From NCBI RefSeq assembly GCF_001661075.1, contig NZ_CP014870.1, positions 3,802,501 to 3,866,500 on the forward strand: DNA of 64,000 bases, written 5' to 3'. The stretch is from Pseudomonas silesiensis. Its GTDB lineage: Bacteria > Pseudomonadota > Gammaproteobacteria > Pseudomonadales > Pseudomonadaceae. The notes below the pieces were generated by a model. That model was given only the letters and a program-made list of their open reading frames with translations. It had not been told where the DNA came from and did not search any database. How positions within the stretch are numbered: the stretch's first letter is position 1; each line of letters begins with the position of its first letter. Positions 31,676 to 40,743 of this stretch are shown here, in pieces. Both the position numbers and the translations under genes were made by a program.

Positions 31676-33397
31676 ATGATGTCTCCGTCCCGCACCGACG
31701 CCGAACCACAACCGACCCTGCGCCCCGCGGCGCAGGTCATGGACCTGGATCGGCTGGGCAGTCACTTTCAAAGCCGGCTGAGTTTCGTGCGCAGCAGCAT
31801 GCGGCGCATGATGAACGAGCAGTGGCGCATCCAGCGCACCTGCTTCGACCTGGATGCCGAAGGTTTTGGCACTGCCATCTACCGCATCGACACCGCCAGT
31901 GCGCATTACCACTGCGTGATTTTCTCGAATGACCTGCCGCCGGAAAAACGCAGCGACCGGGTGATCGCCGATCAGTGGGATGTCAGCTTCGTCCTGCTCG
32001 CCGGGGATGTCGATGAGCAGCAGCTGGCCGATCTGCGGCGCAACGTGCCCTTGCAGGAAGCCGGGCGCTTCGATGCCCGGGTGCTGGTGCTGTCACGGGC
32101 CAACCGCAGCCTGCGCAACTTCGAGCGTTTCCTCGGGGCGCTGGCCGAAGGTTGCCAGCCAGACCCGCGGCAACTTGCCGAGGTGGGCTACCTGTATCGC
32201 ACCACTGCCGTCTACGGCAACGGCAAGTTCGGCATCGCCGACTTCAGTTGCCTGCAAGGTAATGCCGACTTCACCCAACCCTTCAGCGCGCAGATGTTTA
32301 CCGTGTACCTGCTGCGGCACTTCAGCATCGAGCAAATCGAACACATGGCCCGGGCGCGCAATCCGCAACGGGCGGTCGGGCTGGACATCGCCCTGCAACG
32401 CTACCTCGGGGTCGGCAATTCCACGGGGCTGGGCATGGCGCCGTTCCTGATCAATCACCCGCAGCTGGTCAATCAATGGCTGTGGGCCAGGGAAACCGCC
32501 TTGGCCCGGGTCTTGGCGCACCCTGCCGATCTGCCCCGGGTGCAACGTTTCCAGGCGCTGCTGCAACGTGCTTGCCAGCACCTGGCGCAAACCCGCACCG
32601 ACGACCCGCGGCAAAGCACAATCGACCGGCAGACCCTGGCCGAGCTTGGGCAACTGGCCGAGTGGTTCGACGGGCAGCCGGTCAGTACCGACCTGTGGCC
32701 ACGGGTGCAGGCCTGGGCCGAGCGGCACGGCGGTAACGGTTGCCAGGAATTGCTGGTGAGCCTGCTGCTGGAGCTGTACCCCGAACAGGTCGATCCGCTG
32801 GCCGAACAGATGTCGGTCAAGGAAGGCTTTCGACTCAATGCCGAGATGCCGCTGGATGAGTTGTGCGATCTGATAGAGAGCCGCTACCGCTGGGCACTCG
32901 ACTATGACTTGAGCGCCGCCGAGGCCAACCATTTCTTCTGGTATCGCTCGGCGGAAAAGGAAGAACCCCGCCTGGGCGAGCGCGCCATGGTACCGGGTGC
33001 CGAGAAGGAAATGCAGTTGGGCATCGCACACAACATTCAACGCTGCCACCGCGCCTTGTTGGTCTATCGGGAACAGCATCCGCAGCAACTGACTGCGCAC
33101 TTCCTGCTGGCCCAGCCGCAGTTCAAGGGCACCGTCTGCCGCTTGCAGGGCATGGACCGCTGCGCCTATGGGGAAATCCGCGCCAACCTGATGGACCGCG
33201 GCATGCTGCCGATCCACCTGCTGCGTTGCAAGTTGGCGTTCTTCGGGGCCGGCAAGTTCGATCCCAAGTCCAGTCGGTGGGTGCGCATCACCTTGTTCCA
33301 GGGCGCGCCGCTGGTCAGCGAGATTGGCCAACCCTTCGACGATGACTGGAATTTCGCCGTCATGCCCCCACTGGCAACCGCTGCCGGAGAACTCTGA
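31676..33397 (+). CDS. Large protein of unknown function in the BCCT/ALDH operon
   Basis: 573 residues from ATG 31676 (CAGGAA 5 bases upstream); ATG 31652, which overlaps the BCCT stop, is an alternative. No signal peptide or membrane helix. Readable stretches include RLSFVRSSMRRMMNEQWRIQ, YHCVIFSNDLPPEKRSDRVI, LYRTTAVYGNGKFGIADF and WALDYDLSAAEANHFFWYRS. I do not recognise a family. Its place between the transporter and the DUF3726-like/RidA genes argues for an enzyme or assembly protein acting on the imported compound. Confidence 0.75.
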   Translation: MMSPSRTDAEPQPTLRPAAQVMDLDRLGSHFQSRLSFVRSSMRRMMNEQWRIQRTCFDLDAEGFGTAIYRIDTASAHYHCVIFSNDLPPEKRSDRVIADQWDVSFVLLAGDVDEQQLADLRRNVPLQEAGRFDARVLVLSRANRSLRNFERFLGALAEGCQPDPRQLAEVGYLYRTTAVYGNGKFGIADFSCLQGNADFTQPFSAQMFTVYLLRHFSIEQIEHMARARNPQRAVGLDIALQRYLGVGNSTGLGMAPFLINHPQLVNQWLWARETALARVLAHPADLPRVQRFQALLQRACQHLAQTRTDDPRQSTIDRQTLAELGQLAEWFDGQPVSTDLWPRVQAWAERHGGNGCQELLVSLLLELYPEQVDPLAEQMSVKEGFRLNAEMPLDELCDLIESRYRWALDYDLSAAEANHFFWYRSAEKEEPRLGERAMVPGAEKEMQLGIAHNIQRCHRALLVYREQHPQQLTAHFLLAQPQFKGTVCRLQGMDRCAYGEIRANLMDRGMLPIHLLRCKLAFFGAGKFDPKSSRWVRITLFQGAPLVSEIGQPFDDDWNFAVMPPLATAAGEL

Positions 33398-33398
33398 T

Positions 33399-34124
33399 AT
33401 GCGTGTCTCGCTCAATGAAATCCAGGTGATCTGCCGCAAGGCCTTCGAAGGCATCGGCTTTGCCCCGGGTGATTGCGACGACGCCGCCGAGATGATCGCC
33501 TGGCTGCAATTGCAGGGGCTGGACGGTATCGGCGCGCTGAAAAAAGCCCTGGCCTTTCTCCACGATGAAGTCGATCGGCCGTTCGACACCTGTTACGAAG
33601 ATGCCGCACAACTGACCCTCGATGCCCACGGCCAAAGCGTCTTGCGCTGCGCCGCCCAGGCCATCGAGCTGGGCGTGAGCAAGGCCCTGCGCGGCGGCAG
33701 TGCCCAGGTCCGGATCCGCCACTGCCACAACCGCATCCTGCTGCTTGGCTACCTGGCGCGCTGCACCGAACAGGGGCTGAACTTTTGCGTCTACTGGCGC
33801 GACGCCCGCCAGGAACTGGTCGCCACCCTGGCCGCCGGGCAAAGCACGCCGTCCTTGCGGGTCTATGAGTTGCCATCCTCCGCCCGCAGCGACGAGCAAA
33901 GCATCAACGTGTTGATCTCGCGGCACTTCACCCTGCTGCCACGGCTCAGCGCCGAGGACGCGGCCCCTGTCGACCCACCGCTCCCCGCCCGCCAACTCGC
34001 CGCCGGCCTTGAGGTCGACGACGAAGTCTGGGTCATGTTGAAAAAACTGGGCGAACAGGTGCTGGTGGAAAGCACCGAAGAGTCCCGACGCCGCGGTGCC
34101 GGCGAAAGCAGCGACGCCCGCTGA
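33399..34124 (+). CDS. DUF3726-like protein (Ldh2-family-like fold)
   Basis: 241 residues from ATG 33399, one base after the previous stop, with GGAGA upstream. The opening MRVSLNEIQVICRKAFEGIG and the early helical GDCDDAAEMIAWLQLQGLDG resemble DUF3726 proteins, which look related to the malate/lactate (Ldh2) dehydrogenase fold; I see no clear nucleotide-binding motif. C-terminal tail is charged. Tightly coupled to the unknown protein before it. Family name held with moderate confidence, function unknown. Confidence 0.65.
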   Translation: MRVSLNEIQVICRKAFEGIGFAPGDCDDAAEMIAWLQLQGLDGIGALKKALAFLHDEVDRPFDTCYEDAAQLTLDAHGQSVLRCAAQAIELGVSKALRGGSAQVRIRHCHNRILLLGYLARCTEQGLNFCVYWRDARQELVATLAAGQSTPSLRVYELPSSARSDEQSINVLISRHFTLLPRLSAEDAAPVDPPLPARQLAAGLEVDDEVWVMLKKLGEQVLVESTEESRRRGAGESSDAR

Positions 34125-34156
34125 ACATCATTAAGCCTGCTTTTAGGAAACCATCG

Positions 34157-34531
34157 ATGAAATACGCCATCAAGACCGACCTCTTCGCCTCGCGCGCCCC
34201 CATGGAATGGGCGGTGGTCGGCAACGGCACGCTGTACACCGCGCAGATCCCCATCGACCGCCAGGGCCAGGTGGTCAGCGGCGGCATCGAAGCGCAGGCC
34301 CGCCAGACCCTGGACAACTTGCGCCATACCCTGGAGGCCGCCGGCAGCTCGCTGGATGCCGTGACCCAGGTGCTGATCTACGTCACCGACCGTCGTTACC
34401 TGGCCACGGTCAACGAGCTCTACACCGAGTACTTCCAGGCGCCCTACCCCAACCGCGCGGCCGTGGTGGTCGCCGGGCTGGCCAGAGAGGAGATGCTGGT
34501 GGAACTGGTGGTGTACGCGTGCATGGACTGA
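34157..34531 (+). CDS. RidA-family enamine/imine deaminase
   Basis: 124 residues, TAGGAAACC upstream of ATG. RidA/YjgF trimeric fold: R100 in YPNRAAV and E116 in EEMLVELVVYA are the usual binding-site residues, with IPIDRQGQVVSGGIEAQARQ near the start. Family members hydrolyse reactive enamines or imines released by PLP or oxidase chemistry. Last gene of the 27.5-34.5 kb operon, suggesting that a nitrogenous intermediate forms in the pathway. Confidence 0.9.
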   Translation: MKYAIKTDLFASRAPMEWAVVGNGTLYTAQIPIDRQGQVVSGGIEAQARQTLDNLRHTLEAAGSSLDAVTQVLIYVTDRRYLATVNELYTEYFQAPYPNRAAVVVAGLAREEMLVELVVYACMD

Positions 34532-34549
34532 GCCCGTGCGGGCGGCGCC

Positions 34550-35182
34550 TCATTGGGGGCGCCGAACCACCCTCACCTTGCCACTGTTGCCACCGCCGCA
34601 GAAGAACCGCTCGCCGCCATCGGCCTCAAGTCCCGACACCCCGACGCCCTCCGGCAGTTTGAGGCTTTCCAGCACCTCGCCGTTTTGCGGATCGACTCGG
34701 CGCAATTCACTCTCGTCCTCTTCCCAGGTGCCATGCCACAGCTGCCCTTCGACCCAGGTCACCCCGGTGACAAAGCGGTTGGACTCGATCGTGCGCAAAA
34801 TCTTCCCGGTTTCGGCATCGATCTGGTGAATTTTGCGATCGCGATAGCGACCGACCCACAGCGTGCCCTCGGCCCAGGTGAGCCCCGAATCATTACCGCC
34901 CCCCGGTGCCGGGATACTGTTGAGCACCCGCCCGGTCTGCGGGTCGATTTTCTGGATGCGATCGGCGGCGATCTGAAACAGGTACTGGCCGTCGAAAGCC
35001 GTGCCCGCATCGGCGGTGACATCGATCGAGCGCAGGGTCTTGCCGCTTTCCGGGTCCAAAGCGTTGAGCTTTTCGCCGCTGGCGAACCAGACCTGGCGGC
35101 CGTCCCAGGTCAGGCCATGGACGGTGTCGATACCGGGAAACGGGCCATATTCACGCAGTATTTCAGCGGTTGAGCTTTTCAT
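34550..35182 (-). CDS. Beta-propeller protein (glutamine-cyclotransferase/SMP-like)
   Basis: 210 residues made of repeating propeller blades: GLTWDGRQVWFAS, IDPQTGRVLNSI, GLTWAEGTLWVGRYRDRKI, IDAETGKILRTI, GVTWVEGQLWHGTWEED and RVDPQNGEVLESL. No signal peptide, so cytoplasmic. The fold resembles glutaminyl-peptide cyclotransferase or Vgb-type propellers, but no catalytic set can be named. It lies 36 bases after a transcription-regulator gene in the same direction and is probably co-transcribed with it. Confidence 0.75.
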   Translation of the reverse strand: MKSSTAEILREYGPFPGIDTVHGLTWDGRQVWFASGEKLNALDPESGKTLRSIDVTADAGTAFDGQYLFQIAADRIQKIDPQTGRVLNSIPAPGGGNDSGLTWAEGTLWVGRYRDRKIHQIDAETGKILRTIESNRFVTGVTWVEGQLWHGTWEEDESELRRVDPQNGEVLESLKLPEGVGVSGLEADGGERFFCGGGNSGKVRVVRRPQ

Positions 35183-35218
35183 GCTGGCTTCCTCGTTTGC
35201 GGGTTGATGGCGTCCATC

Positions 35219-36439
35219 CTAGTCACTCGGCAGTGGCGCCGGGAGTAACAAGGTCGTCGCGAAACCCGGTATCGGTGGAGTCATCCAGCGCCGCGCCCGC
35301 CCACGCCCGAATGCCTGCACCCTGCCGGCCGCCGCCAGCGCTTCGAGGGTGCGCTGCACGGTGCGCTGACTGGCGCCGAGGGCCAGCGCCAGGGCGGAAC
35401 TCGACCATGATTCGCCGTCGGCGAGGAAGGCGAACACCGCAGCAAACTTTTCATCGACCGGTGGCGCCAGCACCACCACGTCGGCTGAGACCAAAGGCAC
35501 CAAGGCAAATCCGCGCGGGGTCGCCATCACACCGGCCAAGGGTTTGAGCGCCGCACGCAACCGGCCTATTTCGACACGCAAGCGGGCGCGATGGGATTCA
35601 TCCGTCAGTTTCAAGCGAAAAGCCCCGGCGATCAGCGCTTCGCGCGACACGCCGCCGGGCCAGGTCTCGGCCATCATTCGGGCCAGGGTGAACAGCACGG
35701 GACGGGTGACCAGGGACACCGACATGCCGGCGCCCCGCACGCTGTAACGACACGCATCCACCACCAGTGAGGTTGAGCTCAGCAGCGCTTCAACCTCATC
35801 CAGCAACAGGGGCCGCTCTTCACCGTGGGCGATCAGCCGTGCGGCGGGCGTGTCGAGGATGAGCGCGGCGTTTTCGACCTCGGCGGTCAGTGCCGGGATA
35901 GCGGCCAATTCGGCAGCATGCCGGGCTCGTGCCAGGGCATTGTGCGCCGACTGCGATTGCAGGCGGCGAATGGCAATCCCCGCCACCACCAGTTCATGGG
36001 CGGCGCGCAACACCGGCGGTAGCGGTGCAGGATCGAGCGCGGCGAGCAAGGCTTCAGCCTCGTCGAGCCGGCCGATCAGCAGCAAGCGTCGGATCTGCAG
36101 GTAGCGCGCATGGGCCGCGTTCACCCGATCGCCATGAGCCTCAAGCGTCACCCGCGCCGTATCAAGCGCCTTCACCGGCCAGCCCAGGTCCCGCGACGCG
36201 AGGGCGATCTCGGCCTCGGCGACCACACACCGCGCCCGGGCCACCGCCTCTTTCGGCCCAAAGGCCCGCGCCGCACTTTTCACCAGCGCCCTGGCCCGCA
36301 CCAGGTCGCCAAGCTGCGCCATGGCGATGCCCCGCAGGGCGAGCGCCGACGCGTCGTCACGCAACGCCACCCGGTCCAGCGCCCCGAGCGGATCACCCGC
36401 GGCCAGTGCGCGTGCCGCCGCGGTGATCAATGAGTCCAT
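35219..36439 (-). CDS. Transcriptional regulator with OmpR-like and C-terminal HTH domains
   Basis: 406 residues, Ala/Arg-rich. About residues 1-210 are alpha-helical and TPR-like. Residues about 225-320 resemble an OmpR/PhoB-type winged helix (RPVLFTLARMMAETWPGGVS, SHRARLRVEIGRLRAALKPL). About 345-395 holds another helix-turn-helix (ALALGASQRTVQRTLEALAA). This is a recognisable regulator architecture without a receiver domain. Promoter target is probably its own operon with the beta-propeller gene. Signal unknown. Confidence 0.75.
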   Translation of the reverse strand: MDSLITAAARALAAGDPLGALDRVALRDDASALALRGIAMAQLGDLVRARALVKSAARAFGPKEAVARARCVVAEAEIALASRDLGWPVKALDTARVTLEAHGDRVNAAHARYLQIRRLLLIGRLDEAEALLAALDPAPLPPVLRAAHELVVAGIAIRRLQSQSAHNALARARHAAELAAIPALTAEVENAALILDTPAARLIAHGEERPLLLDEVEALLSSTSLVVDACRYSVRGAGMSVSLVTRPVLFTLARMMAETWPGGVSREALIAGAFRLKLTDESHRARLRVEIGRLRAALKPLAGVMATPRGFALVPLVSADVVVLAPPVDEKFAAVFAFLADGESWSSSALALALGASQRTVQRTLEALAAAGRVQAFGRGRARRWMTPPIPGFATTLLLPAPLPSD

Positions 36440-36564
36440 GTGTTGTGCGCCATAGCTGTCACTCCCGTCGAGCGATACCGGGTTTGAGTCTGATTCACGG
36501 AGTAAAGCATTCGCCGGTCCGGGCTATGGGGTTTTTTGATTGTCACGCTATCAAACTGTTCACA

Positions 36565-36890
36565 AAATCCGTGCACGACAGTGACCAAGCTGTAGGAGCT
36601 GGCTTGCCAGCGAAAGCGCTGGGTCAGCTTGCATCGATGTTGAATGTGCCGCCGCCTTCGCGAGCAAGCTCGCTCCCACAGGGGGTCTGCGGCGAACTCA
36701 AAATCCGTGCACGACCGCGATCAAAACTGTGGGAGCGAGCTTGCTCGCGAAAGCGGTTGGTCACCTGTATTGATGTCGCCTGACACTCCGCCTTCGCTGG
36801 CAAGCCAGCTCCTACAGTGGATCGGTGGTGAACACTGGATCCGTGCACGACAGCGATCAACTGTAGGAGCTGGCTTGCCAGCGAAGAGGC
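36565..36890. repeat. REP array with 136-bp tandem period
   Basis: Five REP units (about 36590-36615, 36655-36681, 36728-36752, 36790-36817, 36861-36886) in alternating orientation. The anchor GTGCACGAC recurs at 36571, 36707 and 36843, exactly 136 bases apart, so whole REPIN units were duplicated in tandem. TTGAATGTGCCGCCGCCTTC beside one unit nearly repeats text at about 19320. Confidence 0.85.
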
Positions 36891-36914
36891 CCATACAGTC
36901 GCCACATAGCCATG

Positions 36915-37045
36915 AGTCATACGACCTCTTGTGCAATACCCCATTCCCCCCGCAAGCAATCATCCCCCCACACAACCCCCAGCCCACAACAATCCAACAA
37001 GCTCCCCACCCTTGCCCCTCCAAACCAAATACGGTACAAACCCTT
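36915..37045 (+). promoter_or_regulatory. C-rich, G-poor leader; possible Rho-utilisation region
   Basis: The + strand upstream of the DMT permease is rich in C and A with very few G (for example TCCCCCCACACAACCCCCAG). Such unstructured C-over-G RNA is the hallmark of Rho loading sites. The bias continues into the first 60 bases of the gene. Whether the transcript starts early enough to include it is unknown. Confidence 0.35.
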
Positions 37046-37048
37046 GAT

Positions 37049-37061
37049 GTTGTACGACAAC
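37049..37061. promoter_or_regulatory. Candidate GntR/FadR-type operator
   Basis: Perfect palindrome GTTGT-ACG-ACAAC, fitting the TNGTNNNACNA pattern of FadR-subfamily GntR regulators, 30 bases before the permease start. No GntR gene is nearby, so the regulator would act in trans. Confidence 0.4.
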
Positions 37062-37090
37062 CTGATAAAAACACCCGACCATCCCCAACG

Positions 37091-38077
37091 ATGACAAATA
37101 CCCTTCGAGCCCCTGCCATGACCCGCCCCACCAACACACAAACCGTCCCGCCCCCCTTCCCCCGCCACCTCGCCGTACTCATCCTGCTATGCATGGGCTG
37201 CGCCTTCGCCGGCAACCATGTGGCCGCCCGGGTGGCGTTCGATGACGGCGCCGGCGTGTTGCTGGCGATCCTGATGCGTTCGGGCGCAACCGTGTTGGTG
37301 CTGGCCGCGCTGGTACTCTGGCAACACCAAAGTCTGCGCCTGCCCGCAGGCGCCTGGCGCTGGCAACTGCTGCTGGGCTTGCTGATCACCGCACAAAGTC
37401 TGTGCCTCTACTCCGCCGTCGCCCGGGTGCCGGTGGCGCTGGCACTGCTGGTGGCCAACGTCTTCCCCATCCTGCTGGCACTACTCACCTGGGCGCTGGG
37501 CGGACCACGACCGACCGCCCGCACCGCCTCATTAATGGGATTGATTCTGCTCGGGCTGGTGTTCGTGCTGGACGTGCCGGGACGCCTCTCGGCCAACAGC
37601 AGCGCCGGCCCGCAATGGCTGCTCGGCGTCGCCCTCGCCTTCTGCGCCGCCAGCGTGTTCGCCTGCGCGCTGTGGATCACCGATCACAAACTGTCCCAGG
37701 TGCGCGGTTCGGTGCGCAGCCTGCTGACCATCTTCATCGTCTTCAGCAGCGTCAACCTCGCCGGCCTGGCCGACGCCCTTCCCGGCGGCCTGAACCTGCC
37801 GGCCACCACCACCGGCTGGCTGGCGCTCGCTACGCTGGTGGTGCTCTACGGCACGGGGTTCATCGTGCTGTTCATCTCGGTGCCGCGCCTGGACATGCCG
37901 CGCAATGCACCGGTGATGAACATCGAACCGCTGGCGACCTTGTTGATGGGCTGGATCGTGCTGGACCAGATGCTGAGTGCGGGTCAGGTGATGGGTGGGG
38001 TGATCGTTGTCACGGGTATTGTGTTGTTGACGTATCGCAAGGCGGTCAGCAAGGTCGAAGCAAAAGAACCGGCCTGA
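37091..38077 (+). CDS. EamA/DMT-family permease
   Basis: 328 residues from ATG 37091 (ATG 37118 is possible; neither has a strong ribosome site). Ten transmembrane helices in two EamA halves: ILLCMGCAFAGNHVAARVAF opens the first, ALAFCAASVFACALWITDHK the second, ending LSAGQVMGGVIVVTGIVLLT. Such permeases export amino acids or metabolites. A C-rich leader and a GntR-like palindrome lie upstream. It converges with a TssM remnant, the stops being 4 bases apart. Confidence 0.85.
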   Translation: MTNTLRAPAMTRPTNTQTVPPPFPRHLAVLILLCMGCAFAGNHVAARVAFDDGAGVLLAILMRSGATVLVLAALVLWQHQSLRLPAGAWRWQLLLGLLITAQSLCLYSAVARVPVALALLVANVFPILLALLTWALGGPRPTARTASLMGLILLGLVFVLDVPGRLSANSSAGPQWLLGVALAFCAASVFACALWITDHKLSQVRGSVRSLLTIFIVFSSVNLAGLADALPGGLNLPATTTGWLALATLVVLYGTGFIVLFISVPRLDMPRNAPVMNIEPLATLLMGWIVLDQMLSAGQVMGGVIVVTGIVLLTYRKAVSKVEAKEPA

Positions 38078-38081
38078 CAGC

Positions 38082-38472
38082 TTATGGCAAGGTGAATCCT
38101 CGCAACTTCAGCAACGCCAACGGCCCCGCGCCCAGTTCCGTGCGCAGGTTCCGGGTCAGCTCCAGGCCGTCCGGGGCCTTGAGTTGCAGCCGGTGCAGGA
38201 TGTCGCTGTCGTTCAGCGGGGAGCCCCGGGCTTTTTCCAGCAGGCGGATCAACCCCCCAGGTTACTTCGTAGTCACCGAACAGCCGTTCACTGGCCTGCA
38301 CGCTGTTCCAGATCAAATTAGTGCCCGGGTGGCTGCTGAAGCCAGGCCAACTGAAGCGCTGCCAGCTTTCCTTCTGGTTGAAGTATTCGTGTTTCTCGCC
38401 ATTGAGGACGAAGGTGGTTTGCACCACGTCACGCACCGCTTTGCCGCGCAGTTCGAAACTGCATGCGAATTC
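38082..38472 (-). pseudogene. C-terminal remnant of a TssM/IcmF T6SS protein
   Basis: About 130 codons that read as the end of TssM: a CSFELRGKAVRDVVQTTFVL stretch, HEYFNQKESWQRFSWPG and ERLFGDYEVTWG. In a second frame follows the usual LIRLLEKARGS and RTELGAGPLALLKLRGF ending. A C6 run at 38253-38258 (one base too many) causes the shift. The rest of TssM, an inner-membrane protein of about 1100-1200 residues, is absent. The fragment directly follows the TAG ending the upstream ORF. It indicates a recombination or deletion scar from a full T6SS cluster. Confidence 0.7.
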
Positions 38473-39699
38473 CTATTTAGAAGGTGCCGACACAGGCATC
38501 AAGACCGTGCCCCAGAGTCCGGCCGTGGCAGGGCCACCACCACTGAAAATCAACTGCGCTCCAGCGCCGCGCTCAATCGTCTGCGTCGCGGCCGCGATAG
38601 CCAGCCAAGGTGATGCTTTTCCGGGATGCCCCAGCAACGCATCGAGGTTGCAAAGCGCCTGCTTGCCCAGCATGGGTTCTTTAGCCAACACGGTCGCGAT
38701 GGACGCATGACGTTGTGGGTCGATACCCACCCGCCAGGTCTTCTCGATTGACTTCGCTTCAAGCGGCACCCAATCGAGGGCTTGACGCGTGGCATAGAGC
38801 AGATCGGCGTCGGTAGGCTGGCGCTCCTGCTCAGGCCGGTGCAGGTAGGCGATTGGCGCCAAGGTGGTTTGCGTCAGGCGATTGCCGAACAACACACCGA
38901 CGGCGACTTCTGCCGTGCCCTCGGGCTGTTCCGGTGCAAGCTGCACGGCCAGCACCAGCAGCAAGGCCTGGTCACCGATGCGCTGGTCGAGCCATTGATC
39001 CAGCGCGGCCAGCCCGTTGCCCTCGACGGGTACTGTCGATTGGCGGATGCCGGACTCGCGCCATGCCTTTCGCCATGCAGCGCGCCACTGGTCCTCAGAC
39101 AAACCGCTATCGACTTCCAGTAGCAGGGCGAGCGGCGCGTTATCAGGCTATCGCGCCAGGGTTGGCGCCAAGTCGGAGAGCACCTGTGCAAGTATTCGCA
39201 GTAGTGTCCGTTTGAGGTCTGCGTCCGTACCCGCTGACAGGCGACTATGACTAAAAGTAGTCAGGTCCGACCTCGACGGCTGAGATTTCAGGGCTATGGT
39301 TGCGCTCAGCAAGGCATCCAGTTGTGCGGCTGGCGGCTCCCCTGGCGCTGAAAGCGCGGTATACCAGCACACACCCAACACTTGCTGCGAGCGTCGACCC
39401 TGTCGAATTTTGCGGATCAGGACTTCTTCCCGCGCTTCATCCCAACCATCGGCAGCAGCGTGTTCGCCCATATGAAACAGCATTCGCCCAAAACCCAGCA
39501 CGCACCAACTCAGGATCGGTATGCCTAAGGCCAGGCCCCAGAATTCACCAGGTTTCTGGTGCAACGTTTCGTCGCCGAACAGCAAGGTCCCTCCGAGTCC
39601 CAACAACGAACCCGACAGCAGCAAGCCGAGCCACAACCAGATACGAGGCCGTGCAGGACGTGGCGCAAGAGGTGGAACTTTATCCAGTCTGACGGGCAT
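38473..39699 (-). pseudogene. Membrane protein gene of a T6SS island, interrupted by TAG
   Basis: From ATG 39699 (MPVRLDKVPPLAPRPARPRI) two transmembrane helices are followed by a cytoplasmic or periplasmic part. A TAG at 39148-39150 interrupts the frame, but the same frame continues sensibly (PDNAPLALLLEVDSGLSEDQ...) to a TAG at 38473. The second part, about 225 residues, includes QRIGDQALLLVLAVQLAPEQ and LLYATRQALDWVPLEAKSIE. The family is unknown to me but the location, downstream of VgrG and effector genes, suggests an accessory of the island. Either a real nonsense mutation or an error. Confidence 0.6.
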
Positions 39700-39912
39700 G
39701 ACTAACGCGCTCTCGTTTCAGATAGGGGGGAAATTAATGCACGTCCGCTGCGAGCATTGATTATGCCTTGCATACTTTACCTCTCATCTAGGAGCCCGGC
39801 GCCTAACCATACTGGCTCTTTTTAATATTCCAGAACTGAAGCCACTGCTGATCGTCTTTCTAGAGCCCACTGCACACCAACAAATGATATGCAGTCGAAT
39901 CGAAAACTTTCA

Positions 39913-40629
39913 CTACAAACATTTATCAGTGGCTAGTTTTTTTAAATCATCTTCCGTCTTTCTGGCAAATCCAATGGGCTCTTCAGATCGGAGAATATCG
40001 AGATATTTAAGCTGAGGACTGCCGCCATTCAAAAACACTAAAAAAACATCAGCCTCTTTAAAACCAAAGCAGCCAGAGGGACCTTTGATATATTTCTGAG
40101 GCAATGCATTCTCAAGCGCCTCCTCCGAAGCATATCTATCATAAATTTCAACATCGCCAATCGTTCCCAACAAGAAGTTAGTCGCCAGTTTCTGCTTGAA
40201 AACGGGGCTTGTATCGAAAGAAAAAATCGAAGACGACCACCTGTTTGAATTGTTCTGTGCAACTTCAACATAGTCCTCGCTCAGCGGAATGTTAAGCCCA
40301 CACGTCCCAGCCGACATCCTGGCGCCATTATAATTATTTCGACTATCAGCGTAAGCACAATCAATTAATATCTCCTTCCCCCTTGACAGCAGGGTAAAAT
40401 AAAAACTATCTCTGGAAAGAACGAGCAACGCAGGAATGCCGTTTATATCAACCAAACTACGAGCGACATTGTATTCATTGCCCGTAATATTTTCATACAC
40501 TACTTCGCCACTCCCATCACGCAACACCACACTTCCAGCTTTCGCCCCATTTACTATTTCAACTGCAGCTGATTTTGAAAAGGGCGAAATCAAAAACAAC
40601 ACCATGATAAAGAACGTTTTTTTTGACAT
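39913..40629 (-). CDS. Secreted hypothetical protein, candidate immunity
   Basis: 238 residues from ATG 40629, which opens a signal peptide (MSKKTFFIMVLFLISPFSKS, cleavage near SAAVE). No domain recognised; Cys are few, and the C-terminus ends DDLKKLATDKCL. The gene is AT-rich compared with flanks, as is the whole 39.7-43.0 kb stretch. An internally deleted paralogue lies at 41341-41489, so this is a duplicated family. Periplasmic location and position behind a peptidoglycan-acting effector suggest an immunity or related role, but the effector's own neighbour (41528) is the stronger candidate. Confidence 0.65.
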   Translation of the reverse strand: MSKKTFFIMVLFLISPFSKSAAVEIVNGAKAGSVVLRDGSGEVVYENITGNEYNVARSLVDINGIPALLVLSRDSFYFTLLSRGKEILIDCAYADSRNNYNGARMSAGTCGLNIPLSEDYVEVAQNNSNRWSSSIFSFDTSPVFKQKLATNFLLGTIGDVEIYDRYASEEALENALPQKYIKGPSGCFGFKEADVFLVFLNGGSPQLKYLDILRSEEPIGFARKTEDDLKKLATDKCL

Positions 40630-40743
40630 ATCACAACCCCGAAGACAGCACAGAAGTTTGTTTAAGAACATCTTCAAATTTTTCAGCGCATGAAGTAATC
40701 AGCGCCTGCTTGCGGTGACTACGATATTGAAAAACTATAAATA

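Noticed and set aside
36565..36890. CRISPR-like spacing of repeats
   Set aside because: Units alternate in orientation and match Pseudomonas REP sequences; no Cas genes, no direct repeat-spacer pattern of CRISPR length.
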